In this document: in pieces, positions 34,098 to 42,715 of the stretch | Layout: each line of letters starts with the position of its first letter | Position numbering within the stretch: position 1 is the first letter of the stretch | DNA from: Nocardioides panzhihuensis | GTDB taxonomy: Bacteria; Actinomycetota; Actinomycetes; Propionibacteriales; Nocardioidaceae | NCBI RefSeq assembly: GCF_013408335.1 | Contig: NZ_JACBZR010000001.1 | Coordinates: 3,100,001-3,164,000, forward strand | Direction of reading: 5' to 3' | Length of the DNA stretch: 64,000 nucleotides | Notes under the pieces: generated by a model | Database searches by the model: none | What the model saw: only the letters and a program-made list of their open reading frames with translations | What the model was told of the DNA's origin: nothing | Translations under genes and position numbers: made by a program

Positions 34098-35000
34098 GTG
34101 ACGGGTCTCGGCTTCGGCCTCTTCCAGCCTCAGCTCAAGACCGACGTCGCCTCCATGATCTCCGCGGCGCAGGCCGCGGAGGCGTACGGTTTCGACTCGT
34201 TCTGGGTGATGGACCACCTGCTCGCCCCCGGCGCCCCACCCTGCGACACCCTGGAGAGCTGGACCCTGCTCACCGCCCTCGCCACCTCCACCTCCACCCT
34301 GCGGCTCGGCCACCTCGTCGGCTGCGCGCCCTTCCGGCACCCTTCGCTGCTGGCGAAGATGGCGGCCACGTTCGACCGGGTCAGCGGCGGCCGGCTCGAG
34401 CTCGGCCTGGGCTGGGGCTCGGTCGAGTCCGAGCTGACCGCCTTCGGCTTCGAGCCCGGCTCACGCCGAGAGCGCTCCGAGGCACTGGCCGAGACCCTGC
34501 AGATCCTCGACCTGATGTTCGCAGGGGATCCCTTCGACTTCGCGGGCAAGCACTTCACCCTCGCCGGCGCCTACGGCCTCCCCCGCCCGGTCCAGCCCCG
34601 CATCCCCGTCCACATCGGCGGTGGTGGAAAGCAGCTCACGATGCCGCTGGTCAGGGCGTACGCCGACTGGTGGAACTGCGTGGGCAGCGCCCGCGACCGC
34701 CTCGACGAGCTCGCGCCGCTGCGCGGAACGGCCCGGATCTCAGCCCAGTACGCGGTCGGCCTGGTCCACGACGAGGCCGACCGTGACGCTGTCGCCGCAC
34801 GGATCGCCCGCCGGATGCCGGTCGCCGCGTGGGGCCAGCCGCTCGTCGGCACCCCCGCCGAGCTCGTCTCCCTCTTCGAGACCGAGCGGGCCCGTGGCGT
34901 CGAGCTCGCCGTCGTACGCTTCGACGACTTCGGCTCGCCAGACACCCTGCGCCGCTTCGGCACCGAGGTCATCTCCCCGCTCCGTGAGCGGTCATCCTGA
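34098..35000 (+). CDS. Luciferase-like oxidoreductase (probably F420-dependent)
   Basis: A 300-residue luciferase-like TIM-barrel protein. N-terminal GFGLFQPQ, FWVMDHLL, RVSGGRLELGLGWG and PVHIGGGGKQ are typical. It starts with GTG at 34098, only 12 bp after the ferredoxin gene. Its last 9 bp overlap the 3-prime end of the convergent flavin monooxygenase gene. Cofactor F420 is likely from the family pattern; an FMN role cannot be excluded. Confidence 0.78.
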   Translation: MTGLGFGLFQPQLKTDVASMISAAQAAEAYGFDSFWVMDHLLAPGAPPCDTLESWTLLTALATSTSTLRLGHLVGCAPFRHPSLLAKMAATFDRVSGGRLELGLGWGSVESELTAFGFEPGSRRERSEALAETLQILDLMFAGDPFDFAGKHFTLAGAYGLPRPVQPRIPVHIGGGGKQLTMPLVRAYADWWNCVGSARDRLDELAPLRGTARISAQYAVGLVHDEADRDAVAARIARRMPVAAWGQPLVGTPAELVSLFETERARGVELAVVRFDDFGSPDTLRRFGTEVISPLRERSS

Positions 35001-36641
35001 CCCGAGCAGGCCGAGCAACCGGCCGAGGACGTCGTCGAGCTCGCCGAGCGAGCAGGCGGCGGCGACGTAGCGGTCGGGCCGTACGACGTAGACCTCGTCG
35101 GCCGGCCGGGCGAGATGGAGGTCGCGGAGCCCGCCGTCGAAGTCGTACACGTCGATCACGTCCGTCCCACCGGGCGCCGAGCCGCTCCTTGTCTCCGGGT
35201 CGAGCTGCCCCGCCCGCCGATAGGCCGGCGGCACGTGTCCCTGCACGACCGCGCCACCGTGGGCGCGTAACCGAGCGGCGAGCCGAGGCTCGAGCGCCTC
35301 CGCGACACCCGGCACCAGACCGACCAGCGCGAGCCGGCTCCCCAGGACGTCGTCGAGCCGCACCCGAGCGCCATCCAGCCGCTGCACCATGGGCTGCGGG
35401 AACGCGCGACCCACGAGCGAGCCCTTGTCGCTGCGGGGCGCCGTGACCACGAACCCGTCGCGGTAGCGTGGCACCGGCTTGTGCTTCATCTGCAGGATGT
35501 AGTCCCTGGCCCCGGGCAGTCGCTGAGCGCCGCGGAAGAGGACGTTGCGCACCGCCTCCGTCGCCCGGCTGCGCGGGTGGTAGAGGCGTCCGATGCCGGT
35601 CGCGAAGTCCACCATCTCCCGCGCCGCCTCACGACGCTCGGCGTCGTACGACGCGAGCAGCCCGGCGCCCGCCCTGCCCGTGAGCACGAAGCCGAGCTTC
35701 CAGGCCAGGTTCGTGACGTCACGGATGCCGGAGTTCATGCCCTGGCCGAAGAACGGCGGCTGGAGGTGGGCCGCGTCCCCGACCAGGAAGACCCGGCCGG
35801 CCTGAAACGTCTCGGCCGTACGCGAGTGGTGCCAGTAGACCCGTCGCCGCAGGATCCGGGGCACGGGCGAGTCCGGGTAGAACGGCTTCATCAGCCGCTC
35901 CACGGCCTCCTCCTCCGCCATCGACTCCGGGTCCTCGCCGTCGAGGATCTCGAACTCGAAACGGCGGTGGCCGAAGGGCAGCGGGATCGTCATGGAGGGC
36001 CGCTCGGGGGATGTGTAGACGGCGGAGTACGGAGCGTCCCAGGTGTCCTCCTCGACGTCGACCACCAGCCACTTCATCGGCGCGGTCTCGCCGCGCAGGG
36101 CCACCGAGGTGGCCTGCCGGACGAAGCTCTTCCCGCCGTCGGCGCCGACGGCGTACTGGGCACGTGCCGCGAACCGCTCACCGCCCTCGGCGGCGACGAC
36201 CGTGACGCCCTCGGCGTCCTGCCGCAGCTCGAGGGCGGTACAGCCAGTCCGCAGCTCCACGTTGTCGTACGCCTCTAGGCCGCACCGCAGCAGGGTCTCG
36301 AGCGTCGGCTGGAAGAACAGGTTGCGGCGCGGCCACCCGTAGGGCCGGGCGCTGGGAGCGACGTGAGCCAGGATCCGCTTGCGCGAGTCGAAGTAGCGGA
36401 TCGGCGCGTTGCGTACCGCGGTGTCGAGCACGGCCTCGGCCATCCCGAACGACTGCAGGGTCCGGATCGCCTCGTCATCGATCCCGACCGCCCGCGGCTC
36501 GTCGCTCACATCCGGCTCGCGGTCGATCACCAGCACCGAGAGGCCATGGCCGGCTAGCAGGTTGGCGAGGGTCGCGCCGGACGGCCCGGCGCCGACGATC
36601 ACGACGTCCCGCTCGATCGTCTGCACCGCGCTTGCTTCCAT
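34992..36641 (-). CDS. mhpA: FAD-dependent aromatic hydroxylase (MhpA type)
   Basis: A 549-residue class A flavoprotein monooxygenase. The dinucleotide-binding motif GAGPSG is at about residue 17. DEPRAVGIDDE is a hallmark of 3-(3-hydroxyphenyl)propionate hydroxylases. The FAD motif GDAAHLQPPFFGQGMNSG is at about residue 288. Length matches MhpA (about 550). It would hydroxylate a phenolic acid ortho to the OH to give a catechol that the MhpB-type enzyme could cleave. This offers a second route to the ring-cleavage enzyme. Overlaps the convergent upstream gene end by 9 bp. Confidence 0.87.
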   Translation of the reverse strand: MEASAVQTIERDVVIVGAGPSGATLANLLAGHGLSVLVIDREPDVSDEPRAVGIDDEAIRTLQSFGMAEAVLDTAVRNAPIRYFDSRKRILAHVAPSARPYGWPRRNLFFQPTLETLLRCGLEAYDNVELRTGCTALELRQDAEGVTVVAAEGGERFAARAQYAVGADGGKSFVRQATSVALRGETAPMKWLVVDVEEDTWDAPYSAVYTSPERPSMTIPLPFGHRRFEFEILDGEDPESMAEEEAVERLMKPFYPDSPVPRILRRRVYWHHSRTAETFQAGRVFLVGDAAHLQPPFFGQGMNSGIRDVTNLAWKLGFVLTGRAGAGLLASYDAERREAAREMVDFATGIGRLYHPRSRATEAVRNVLFRGAQRLPGARDYILQMKHKPVPRYRDGFVVTAPRSDKGSLVGRAFPQPMVQRLDGARVRLDDVLGSRLALVGLVPGVAEALEPRLAARLRAHGGAVVQGHVPPAYRRAGQLDPETRSGSAPGGTDVIDVYDFDGGLRDLHLARPADEVYVVRPDRYVAAACSLGELDDVLGRLLGLLGSG

Positions 36642-36672
36642 GTGCCGCTCCGCCTACGGTCGGGCGCCGCGA

Positions 36673-37596
36673 CTAGCTGCCGAGTCGCAGGCCGGCCGCG
36701 CGGGAGCCGAAGATGTCGGTGCCCAGGACGATCCCGAGCTTGTCGGCGTCCCAGCGCTTGCCGCCGTTGGAGACCGTGGCGACCGGGGACCAGGCCTTGA
36801 GCAGGGAGATGTTCTCGCCCACCGCGCGAATGACCTGGCCGCTGACATGGCCGGCCTCGGGGCTGGCCAGCCAGGCGACCACCGGGGAGCCGAGGGAGGG
36901 GTCCTTCGGATCGAACTCGTCCTCGGCCAGCTCGCCGGGCTCGATCGCGGGCGCGGAGCCGGGCATCGATGCCGACATCCGGGTGCGGCCGCCGGGGCTG
37001 ATCGCGTTGACGGTGACGCCGATCGAGGCGAGCTCGAGGCTGAGGGTCTGGGTCAGACCGACGATCGCGGCCTTGGCTGCGCTGTAGTTGGTCTGCCCGA
37101 AGTGACCGAGCAGGCCGGCGCCGGAAGTGGTGTTGATGATCCGTCCGTAGACGGGACCGCCGGAGACCTTCGACTCCGCGCGCCAGCGCTTCGCGACCGC
37201 GCGGCTGGTCAGCCAGGTGCCGCGTACGTGGACGCGCATGACGAGGTCGAAGTCGTCGACACTCATGTTCCAGATCGCCTTGTCGCGCACGATGCCGGCG
37301 TTGTTGACCACGATGTCGAGGCGACCGAGCTGCTCGTACGCCCGCGCGACCGTCTCCTCGACAGCCGCCTCGTCGCCGATGTCGCTGAAGTCCGGGACGG
37401 CGCTGCCGCCGCGGTCCTTGATGATCTGCACGACCTCGTCGGCGACCTTGCCGGTGCCTTCGCCGTCCAGCGAGGTGCCGAGGTCGTTGACGATGACCGT
37501 GGCGCCCTGCTTGGCCAGCTCCAGCGCGTGGCCCCGGCCGATGCCGTGACCGGCGCCGGTGACCAGCGCGACCTTTCCTTCGAGCAGTCCGCTCAT
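36673..37596 (-). CDS. SDR, 17beta-hydroxysteroid dehydrogenase type 4-like hydroxyacyl-CoA dehydrogenase
   Basis: A 307-residue SDR. TGAGHGIG at 13-20, Ser158, Tyr171 and Lys175 are present. The long insertion in the segment NDLGTSLDGEG and the extended C-terminus are typical of the multifunctional-enzyme-2/HSD17B4 SDR group, which oxidises 3-hydroxyacyl-CoA. The gene precedes DUF35 and crotonase genes in the same direction. It probably completes a beta-oxidation-like cycle: dehydrogenase pair (28959), hydratase, then this enzyme. Confidence 0.87.
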   Translation of the reverse strand: MSGLLEGKVALVTGAGHGIGRGHALELAKQGATVIVNDLGTSLDGEGTGKVADEVVQIIKDRGGSAVPDFSDIGDEAAVEETVARAYEQLGRLDIVVNNAGIVRDKAIWNMSVDDFDLVMRVHVRGTWLTSRAVAKRWRAESKVSGGPVYGRIINTTSGAGLLGHFGQTNYSAAKAAIVGLTQTLSLELASIGVTVNAISPGGRTRMSASMPGSAPAIEPGELAEDEFDPKDPSLGSPVVAWLASPEAGHVSGQVIRAVGENISLLKAWSPVATVSNGGKRWDADKLGIVLGTDIFGSRAAGLRLGS

Positions 37597-37633
37597 GTGT
37601 GCATGTCTCCTTGGGTCGAAACGGTTCGGTGGA

Positions 37634-38053
37634 TCAGCTGGCAGGGCGGAAGACGATCGCGTCGAGCTCGTCGCTCAGCGCCCGGAAGTCGACCTCGACG
37701 GCCATCCCGACACTGAGAGCCTCCGGGTCGCAGCCCTCGATGTTCGTCATCAGCCGAGGGCCCTCCTCGAGCTCGACCATCGCCGCGACGTACGGCAGCC
37801 TCTCCTTGAACGGCGGCAGATCGTTCACGTAGACGGTCGAGTAGGTGTAGAGCGTGCCGCGCCCGGAGGCCTCGATCGCCTCGACGTCCTCGCTCCAGCA
37901 CGACGGGCAGAACGGCCGCGGATAATGGTGCACCTTCTCGCAAGCACGACACCGCGCGATCAGGAGGCGACCGGCCTTGGCGGCCTCCCAGTAGGGCCGG
38001 GTCGCCGACTCGACGGTGGGCAGGTCGGCGCGCGGTTTGGCACTCTGACTCAT
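37634..38053 (-). CDS. DUF35 OB-fold protein with zinc ribbon
   Basis: A 139-residue DUF35 protein with ribbon Cys35, Cys38, Cys49 and Cys52 and a C-terminal OB-fold. Such proteins partner thiolase-fold enzymes. There is no thiolase next to it, so its partner may be the nucleophile-less thiolase at 31181. It is 10 bp downstream of the crotonase gene and 37 bp upstream of the SDR. Confidence 0.88.
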   Translation of the reverse strand: MSQSAKPRADLPTVESATRPYWEAAKAGRLLIARCRACEKVHHYPRPFCPSCWSEDVEAIEASGRGTLYTYSTVYVNDLPPFKERLPYVAAMVELEEGPRLMTNIEGCDPEALSVGMAVEVDFRALSDELDAIVFRPAS

Positions 38054-38063
38054 TGCGAACTCC

Positions 38064-38894
38064 TCACCAGCCGACGAAGTCGGCGGGCCGCTTCTCGACG
38101 AAGGCGCGTACGCCCTCCTTGGCATCCTCCGAGTAGGACTGGACCTCCTGGGCCATCGCCTCGGCGACGAACGCCCCGGTCCGGTCGGTGTCCGGGGCGT
38201 CGTTGATCAGCCGCTTGGTCAGGCCGATCGCGGTGGTCGGCCCGCCGGCCAGGCGAGCGATGAGCTCGTCGGCCGTCGCATCGAGCTCGCCGGCCGGGAC
38301 CACCCGGTTGACCAGGCCCAGACTCAGCGCTTCCGCAGCGGGCAGCTTCTCCCCGAAGAACGCCATCTCCTTGGCCTTGGCAGGCCCGATCCGCCGGGCC
38401 AGCAGGTACGCACCGCCGCCGTCCATGACCAGACCGCGCTTCACGAACGCCTCGGCGAAGTAGGCCGTCTCGGCGGCCACGACCAGGTCAGCGGCGTACG
38501 CCAGGTGGGCGCCGATCCCCGCCGCCCCGCCCTGCACGACGGCGAGGACCGGCTTGCTGCAGTCGAGGACGGAGGCGACCAGCGTCTGCGCCCCGCCCAT
38601 GATGGTGCGCATCGGGTCGGTCGCCCGCTTGACGTTCTTGGCATGGCCGTCGGCGAGGCGTACGACGTCCGCACCGGAGCAGAAGTGGCGGCCGTTGGCG
38701 CGCAGCACGACGACGCGTACGTCGTGGTCGGTATGCGCCTCGGTGAACAGCCGGATCAGCGTGTTGCGGTCCTCGGGGCGCAGTGCGTTCGCCCGGTCGG
38801 GACGGTTGATCGTGATGGTGAGCACGCCTGCCTCGGTGCTGTGCAGCACCGCAGCCTCCTGCTCGACAGCGGTGTCGATCACGGGGTCGGTCAT
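38064..38894 (-). CDS. Crotonase-family isomerase/hydratase (PaaG-like Asp)
   Basis: A 276-residue crotonase. The oxyanion motif HFCSGADV is present. The first hydratase Glu is not at its usual place (GIGAHLA). GLVMDGGGAYLL carries an Asp where PaaG-type 1,2-epoxyphenylacetyl-CoA isomerase has its Asp. It could be an isomerase or a hydratase. RBS and gap of 9 bp to the P450 gene indicate one operon. An epoxide or dienoyl-CoA substrate is possible (inference). Confidence 0.83.
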   Translation of the reverse strand: MTDPVIDTAVEQEAAVLHSTEAGVLTITINRPDRANALRPEDRNTLIRLFTEAHTDHDVRVVVLRANGRHFCSGADVVRLADGHAKNVKRATDPMRTIMGGAQTLVASVLDCSKPVLAVVQGGAAGIGAHLAYAADLVVAAETAYFAEAFVKRGLVMDGGGAYLLARRIGPAKAKEMAFFGEKLPAAEALSLGLVNRVVPAGELDATADELIARLAGGPTTAIGLTKRLINDAPDTDRTGAFVAEAMAQEVQSYSEDAKEGVRAFVEKRPADFVGW

Positions 38895-38903
38895 CGGCGT
38901 TCC

Positions 38904-40151
38904 TCAGCGGGGCGTGTAGGTCGCCTGCAGGTGCTTGACCCCGTGCAGGAAGTTGGATCGCAGCAGGTCGGGCTCACCAGCGGCCGCCAGGTCGGGCAGC
39001 TCCTCGAAGAGGATCTTGAACAGCACCTGGAGCTCGAGCCGGGCCAGGTGCGCGCCGAGGCAGAAGTGTGGCCCGGCCGCCCCGAAGGCGACGTGCGGGT
39101 TGGGGTTGCGGGTGACGTCGAAGGTGTAGGGGTCCTCGAAGACGGACTCGTCGCGATTGCCGGAGTTGTAGAAGAGCACCACCTTCTCCCCCTTCGTGAG
39201 CTCCTGTTCACCGAGCATGACCCCGTCGCGCGCCACCGTGCGCCGGAAGTGGATCACCGGCGTCGCCCACCGGAAGATCTCCTCGACCGCGGAGACGGCG
39301 TACGTGTCGTAGTCGGCGCGCCACAGCTCGCGCTGCTCGGGGTGGTCGGTGAGCGCGATCAGACCGTGGGTGATCGCGTTGCGGGTGGTCTCGTTGCCGG
39401 CGCCGACCAGCAGGATGAAGAACTTCGCCATCTCGGCCGGGGTGAGGTTCTCGTCATCGGCCGCGACCAGCTGGCTGATCACGTCACCGGTGGGGTTCGC
39501 GATCCGGTCCTTGGCGAGATCCTCGAGCAGCTCGATCAGGCCGACGCTGGCCGCGGTGACCGCCTTGTTGATCCCGGCGCCGGTCTGGTCGGGGATGTAC
39601 TCGGCGTCGCTGGCACCGAGGATCACGTTGGTGGCCTCGAAGATGAACTGCTCGTGCTCGCGCGGGATGCCGAGCATGTTGCTGATGATCCGCAGCGGGA
39701 GAGGCGCGGCCAGGTCGGTGACGAAGTCACAGCGCCCGTCGGTGGGCAGCTCGGAGATGATCTCGCGGACCGTGTCCTCGATGTCGGAGCGCAGTGCCTG
39801 CAACGACCGCACCGTGAAGCCGCGGGAGACGATCTTGCGCAGCCGAGCGTGCTCGGGGTTGTCCATGTCGATGATCGAGCCGCGGTACTCCCGCAGCTCG
39901 GCCGGCTGGTCGAAGATCTGGGTGCCGCCCTCCCCCGAGGTGAAGTCCTCCGGGCGGCGGCTGACCTCGAGGATGTCCTCGTGGCGCGTCAGGGCCCAGA
40001 AGCCCGACTCGCTCTGAGCGCTGACCCGGACGAACGGCCGGGGGTCCTCGCGACGGTGGCGGGCGAACGTACGCTCGCGCTCCTCCGCGTCGGCGTGCCA
40101 CCAGCTGAGATCGTTGAGTGGACTCGACGCGAGCGACTCTGCTCCGGACAT
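38904..40151 (-). CDS. Cytochrome P450 (CYP125/CYP142-like)
   Basis: A 415-residue bacterial P450. I-helix motif GAGNETT (250-256), ExxR at Glu291-Arg294, and heme loop FGAAGPHFCLG with Cys364. The pattern NRDE and FDVTRNPNPH resembles the CYP125/142/124 group that hydroxylates terminal methyl groups of branched chains. In a pathway for a branched alkyl aromatic acid it may hydroxylate the alkyl chain. Electrons probably come from the ferredoxin at 33891 and FprB. First gene of the 40151-to-36673 operon. Confidence 0.9.
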   Translation of the reverse strand: MSGAESLASSPLNDLSWWHADAEERERTFARHRREDPRPFVRVSAQSESGFWALTRHEDILEVSRRPEDFTSGEGGTQIFDQPAELREYRGSIIDMDNPEHARLRKIVSRGFTVRSLQALRSDIEDTVREIISELPTDGRCDFVTDLAAPLPLRIISNMLGIPREHEQFIFEATNVILGASDAEYIPDQTGAGINKAVTAASVGLIELLEDLAKDRIANPTGDVISQLVAADDENLTPAEMAKFFILLVGAGNETTRNAITHGLIALTDHPEQRELWRADYDTYAVSAVEEIFRWATPVIHFRRTVARDGVMLGEQELTKGEKVVLFYNSGNRDESVFEDPYTFDVTRNPNPHVAFGAAGPHFCLGAHLARLELQVLFKILFEELPDLAAAGEPDLLRSNFLHGVKHLQATYTPR

Positions 40152-40225
40152 GTGGCAACGCTCCTGCAGGGTTGAGGTTGGACGGACGGCCGATCAGCGG
40201 CCGCCACTTCCGATTCTGGCAGTTG

Positions 40226-40240
40226 TGTCACTTTTTGACA
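40226..40240. promoter_or_regulatory. Everted repeat TGTCA-N5-TGACA upstream of the P450 operon
   Basis: TGTCACTTTTTGACA lies 75 bp upstream of the P450 start. It is made of the same half-site as the TGAC-N6-GTCA motif but in opposite order. It may be a second site of the same regulator or a separate element. Confidence 0.4.
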
Positions 40241-40295
40241 AGGCCCAGGATCGGCTTTATGTGCCCTTTTGCCGACGATCGACGGGCCACCAAAC

Positions 40296-40309
40296 TGGCG
40301 CTAATGTCA
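40296..40309. promoter_or_regulatory. Putative operator, one mismatch to TGAC-N6-GTCA
   Basis: TGGCGCTAATGTCA, identical at 13 of 14 bases to the site at 28887. It lies between the P450 gene (minus) and the isochorismatase-like gene (plus). Confidence 0.55.
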
Positions 40310-40360
40310 CCTTCAGAGGAGGTCGCCGACGATCTCCGCCCCAGAGAGGCCGATACCCCG

Positions 40361-40975
40361 ATGACCGACCAGAATCCCGATCCCTACCACTCCCCTGCCC
40401 TGGTGATCAGCGAGTGCCAGGTAGGCATCCTGGAGTCGGGCCGATCCGTGACCGGCAGCCTGGCCGAGCAGGCCGAGACCCGCGGCATCGTCGACCGCAT
40501 CGGCACGCTCGCGAACCGGTTCCGCGAACGCGGCCTCCCGGTCGTGCACTGCCTCATCGAGCACCGCGCCGACCAGATCGGCATGCTGCCCAACTCCTAC
40601 CTCGGCGCGATGGCGCTTCGGTCGAGGACGATGACCGCCGGCACGCGCGACGTGGCCGTGCCTGCCGCGCTCGGGCCGAAGCCCTCCGACATCGTCAGCA
40701 GCCGTGCCACCGGCCTGACCGCCTTCTACGGCACCGACCTGGACGCCATGCTGCGCCACTGCCGGGTCCGCACCCTGGTCCTGACCGGCGTCTCGACCAA
40801 CGTCGCGCTGCCCGGACTCGCGATGGAGGCCGTCAACCGCGGCTACGACGTCGCCCTCGCCGAGGACTGCACCGCCGGCTCCTCGGCCGAGGCCCACGAG
40901 TTCTTCGTACGCAACCAACTCGCCCTTCTCGCCCGCATCACCACCGCCGCCGACGTCGCCGCCCGCCTTCCATAG
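40361..40975 (+). CDS. Isochorismatase-like protein with substituted catalytic residues
   Basis: A 204-residue isochorismatase/cysteine-hydrolase-fold protein. The GVSTNVALPGLA segment replaces the family's TGVATNVC, so the nucleophile Cys is Ala. The usual first Asp is Glu (VISECQ), and no Lys is seen in the region before AFYGTDLD. All three catalytic positions are thus changed, while the fold motifs stay intact. It may be a pseudoenzyme, a binding protein, or use a non-Cys mechanism as isochorismatase itself does. Start ATG at 40361 is chosen (AGAGAGG nearby); the earlier ATG at 40304 sits inside the operator. Confidence 0.8.
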   Translation: MTDQNPDPYHSPALVISECQVGILESGRSVTGSLAEQAETRGIVDRIGTLANRFRERGLPVVHCLIEHRADQIGMLPNSYLGAMALRSRTMTAGTRDVAVPAALGPKPSDIVSSRATGLTAFYGTDLDAMLRHCRVRTLVLTGVSTNVALPGLAMEAVNRGYDVALAEDCTAGSSAEAHEFFVRNQLALLARITTAADVAARLP

Positions 40976-41060
40976 GCTCCCGACGATATCGTCAGAATCC
41001 ATGCCCATCAAGGCATCTGTCGCCCCACTTTGGCGTGTCGACCAACGCGAGCAGCCTAGT

Positions 41061-41074
41061 TGACAAAAACGCCA
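41061..41074. promoter_or_regulatory. Putative operator, one mismatch to TGAC-N6-GTCA
   Basis: TGACAAAAACGCCA, about 130 bp upstream of the aldehyde dehydrogenase gene. The 227-bp gap 40976-41202 contains no gene. Confidence 0.4.
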
Positions 41075-41202
41075 CATCTTCTTCCATTCTGATATGACCC
41101 CAACTACATTGCGGGTACCAGCGCAGATCATGAGCGCGTGATTCAGCACCGCAGCGACCCTCTCGCGACAGTGAGCCGAGCCGGTGCGCGAAGAAGCAGA
41201 CG

Positions 41203-42687
41203 ATGTCGGTGACCCAGGATGTGACGCTCGGCGAGACTAGGATGCTGATCGACGGAGAGCTTGTCGAGGCGACATCCGGCCGAACGTTCGCCAACGTCAA
41301 CCCAGCGACCGAAGAGACCATCGGCCAAGTGGCCGACGGGGCGGCGGTCGAGATGGACAGGGCGATCGCGGCTGCCCGGCGAGCCTTCGACGAGACCGAC
41401 TGGTCGACCAACCATGCCTTCCGCAAGCGCTGCCTGGAGCAGCTGCAGGAGGCGCTGGAGTCGGAGCGCGAGCAGTTCCGGGCCGAGCTGGTCGCCGAGG
41501 CGGGAACGCCGGTGGTGGTGACCTACATGGCCCAGCTCGACTGGCCACTGGCCGACGGCCTGCTGTGGCCCGCCAAGCAGATCGAGCAGTTCGCCTGGGA
41601 ACGCGAGCTCCCGCCGAGCAGCCTGGCCGGGATGAACAGCCGGCGGCTGGTCTGGAAGGAGGCCATCGGCGTCGTCGGCGCGATCGTGCCGTGGAACTAC
41701 CCGTTCGAAGTCCTCATCGGCAAGCTCGGCCCGATCCTGGCCACGGGCAACACGGTCGTGGTCAAGCCCGCCCCCGACACTCCGTGGAACGCGACCAGGG
41801 TGGGGCGGCTCATTGCGGAGAAGACCGACATACCGCCGGGGGTGGTCAACATCGTGACCTCCGCCGACCACCTGGTCGGCGAGCTCCTCACCCTCGACCC
41901 GCGGGTCGACCTGATCTCCTTCACCGGCTCCACCGTCACCGGGAAGCGGATCATGGAGAAGGGCGCCGCCACGCTCAAGCGGGTGTTCCTGGAGCTGGGC
42001 GGGAAGTCAGCGGCGATCATCCTCGACGACGCGGACTTCGCCTCCACCGTGCCAGCCGGGATGAGCGTGTGCATGCACGCGGGCCAAGGATGCGCGATGC
42101 AGACCCGGATGCTGCTCCCCCGCTCACGCTATGACGAGGGTGTGGAGCTGATCACCGCTGCGATGCGACAGGTTCCGTGGGGCGACCCCACCGACCCGAG
42201 CATGTTCATGGGCCCGTTGATCAGCGCTCGCCAGCATGAGCGGGTCACCGGCCTGATCCGTACCGGGATCGAGGAAGGGGCGAAGCTCGTCGTGGGCGGC
42301 CCGGACCGCCCCGCCGGCCAGGACAAGGGGTTCTTCGTCGAGCCGACCCTCTTCGTGGACGTCGACAACGCGATGACGATCGCCCAGGAGGAGATCTTCG
42401 GACCCGTGCTCGCGGTGATCCCCTACGACGATGACGACGACGCGGTCCGGATCGCCAACGACAGCAGGTACGGCCTCTCCGGAGCGGTCCATGGCTCCCC
42501 CGAGCGAGCGATGTCGGTCGCCCGTCGGGTCCGCACGGGTTCGCTCTCGGTCAACAACAGCCTCTGGTACGGCGCCGACTCTCCCTACGGCGGCTACAAG
42601 ACCAGCGGGCTCGGGCGACAGAACGGGATCGAGGGGTTCGAGCAGTACCTCGAGACCAAGGCCGTCTCGTTCCCCGTCCAGCCCTGA
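41203..42687 (+). CDS. Aldehyde dehydrogenase
   Basis: A 494-residue aldehyde dehydrogenase with Glu264 (LELGGKS), Cys297 (GQGCAMQ) and the PWNYP motif. It probably oxidises an aldehyde to an acid with NAD(P)+. It is followed 28 bp later by a mycofactocin-type SDR; alcohol-to-aldehyde and aldehyde-to-acid steps are thus adjacent. This may process a hydroxylated alkyl chain made by the P450 (inference). Confidence 0.9.
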   Translation: MSVTQDVTLGETRMLIDGELVEATSGRTFANVNPATEETIGQVADGAAVEMDRAIAAARRAFDETDWSTNHAFRKRCLEQLQEALESEREQFRAELVAEAGTPVVVTYMAQLDWPLADGLLWPAKQIEQFAWERELPPSSLAGMNSRRLVWKEAIGVVGAIVPWNYPFEVLIGKLGPILATGNTVVVKPAPDTPWNATRVGRLIAEKTDIPPGVVNIVTSADHLVGELLTLDPRVDLISFTGSTVTGKRIMEKGAATLKRVFLELGGKSAAIILDDADFASTVPAGMSVCMHAGQGCAMQTRMLLPRSRYDEGVELITAAMRQVPWGDPTDPSMFMGPLISARQHERVTGLIRTGIEEGAKLVVGGPDRPAGQDKGFFVEPTLFVDVDNAMTIAQEEIFGPVLAVIPYDDDDDAVRIANDSRYGLSGAVHGSPERAMSVARRVRTGSLSVNNSLWYGADSPYGGYKTSGLGRQNGIEGFEQYLETKAVSFPVQP

Positions 42688-42715
42688 TCACCACCTCCAG
42701 AGAAGGAGTCACCCC

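Noticed and set aside
40304..40975. Earlier ATG for the isochorismatase-like gene
   Set aside because: This ATG is inside the TGAC-N6-GTCA-like operator; the ATG at 40361 has a purine-rich site and starts nearer the fold.
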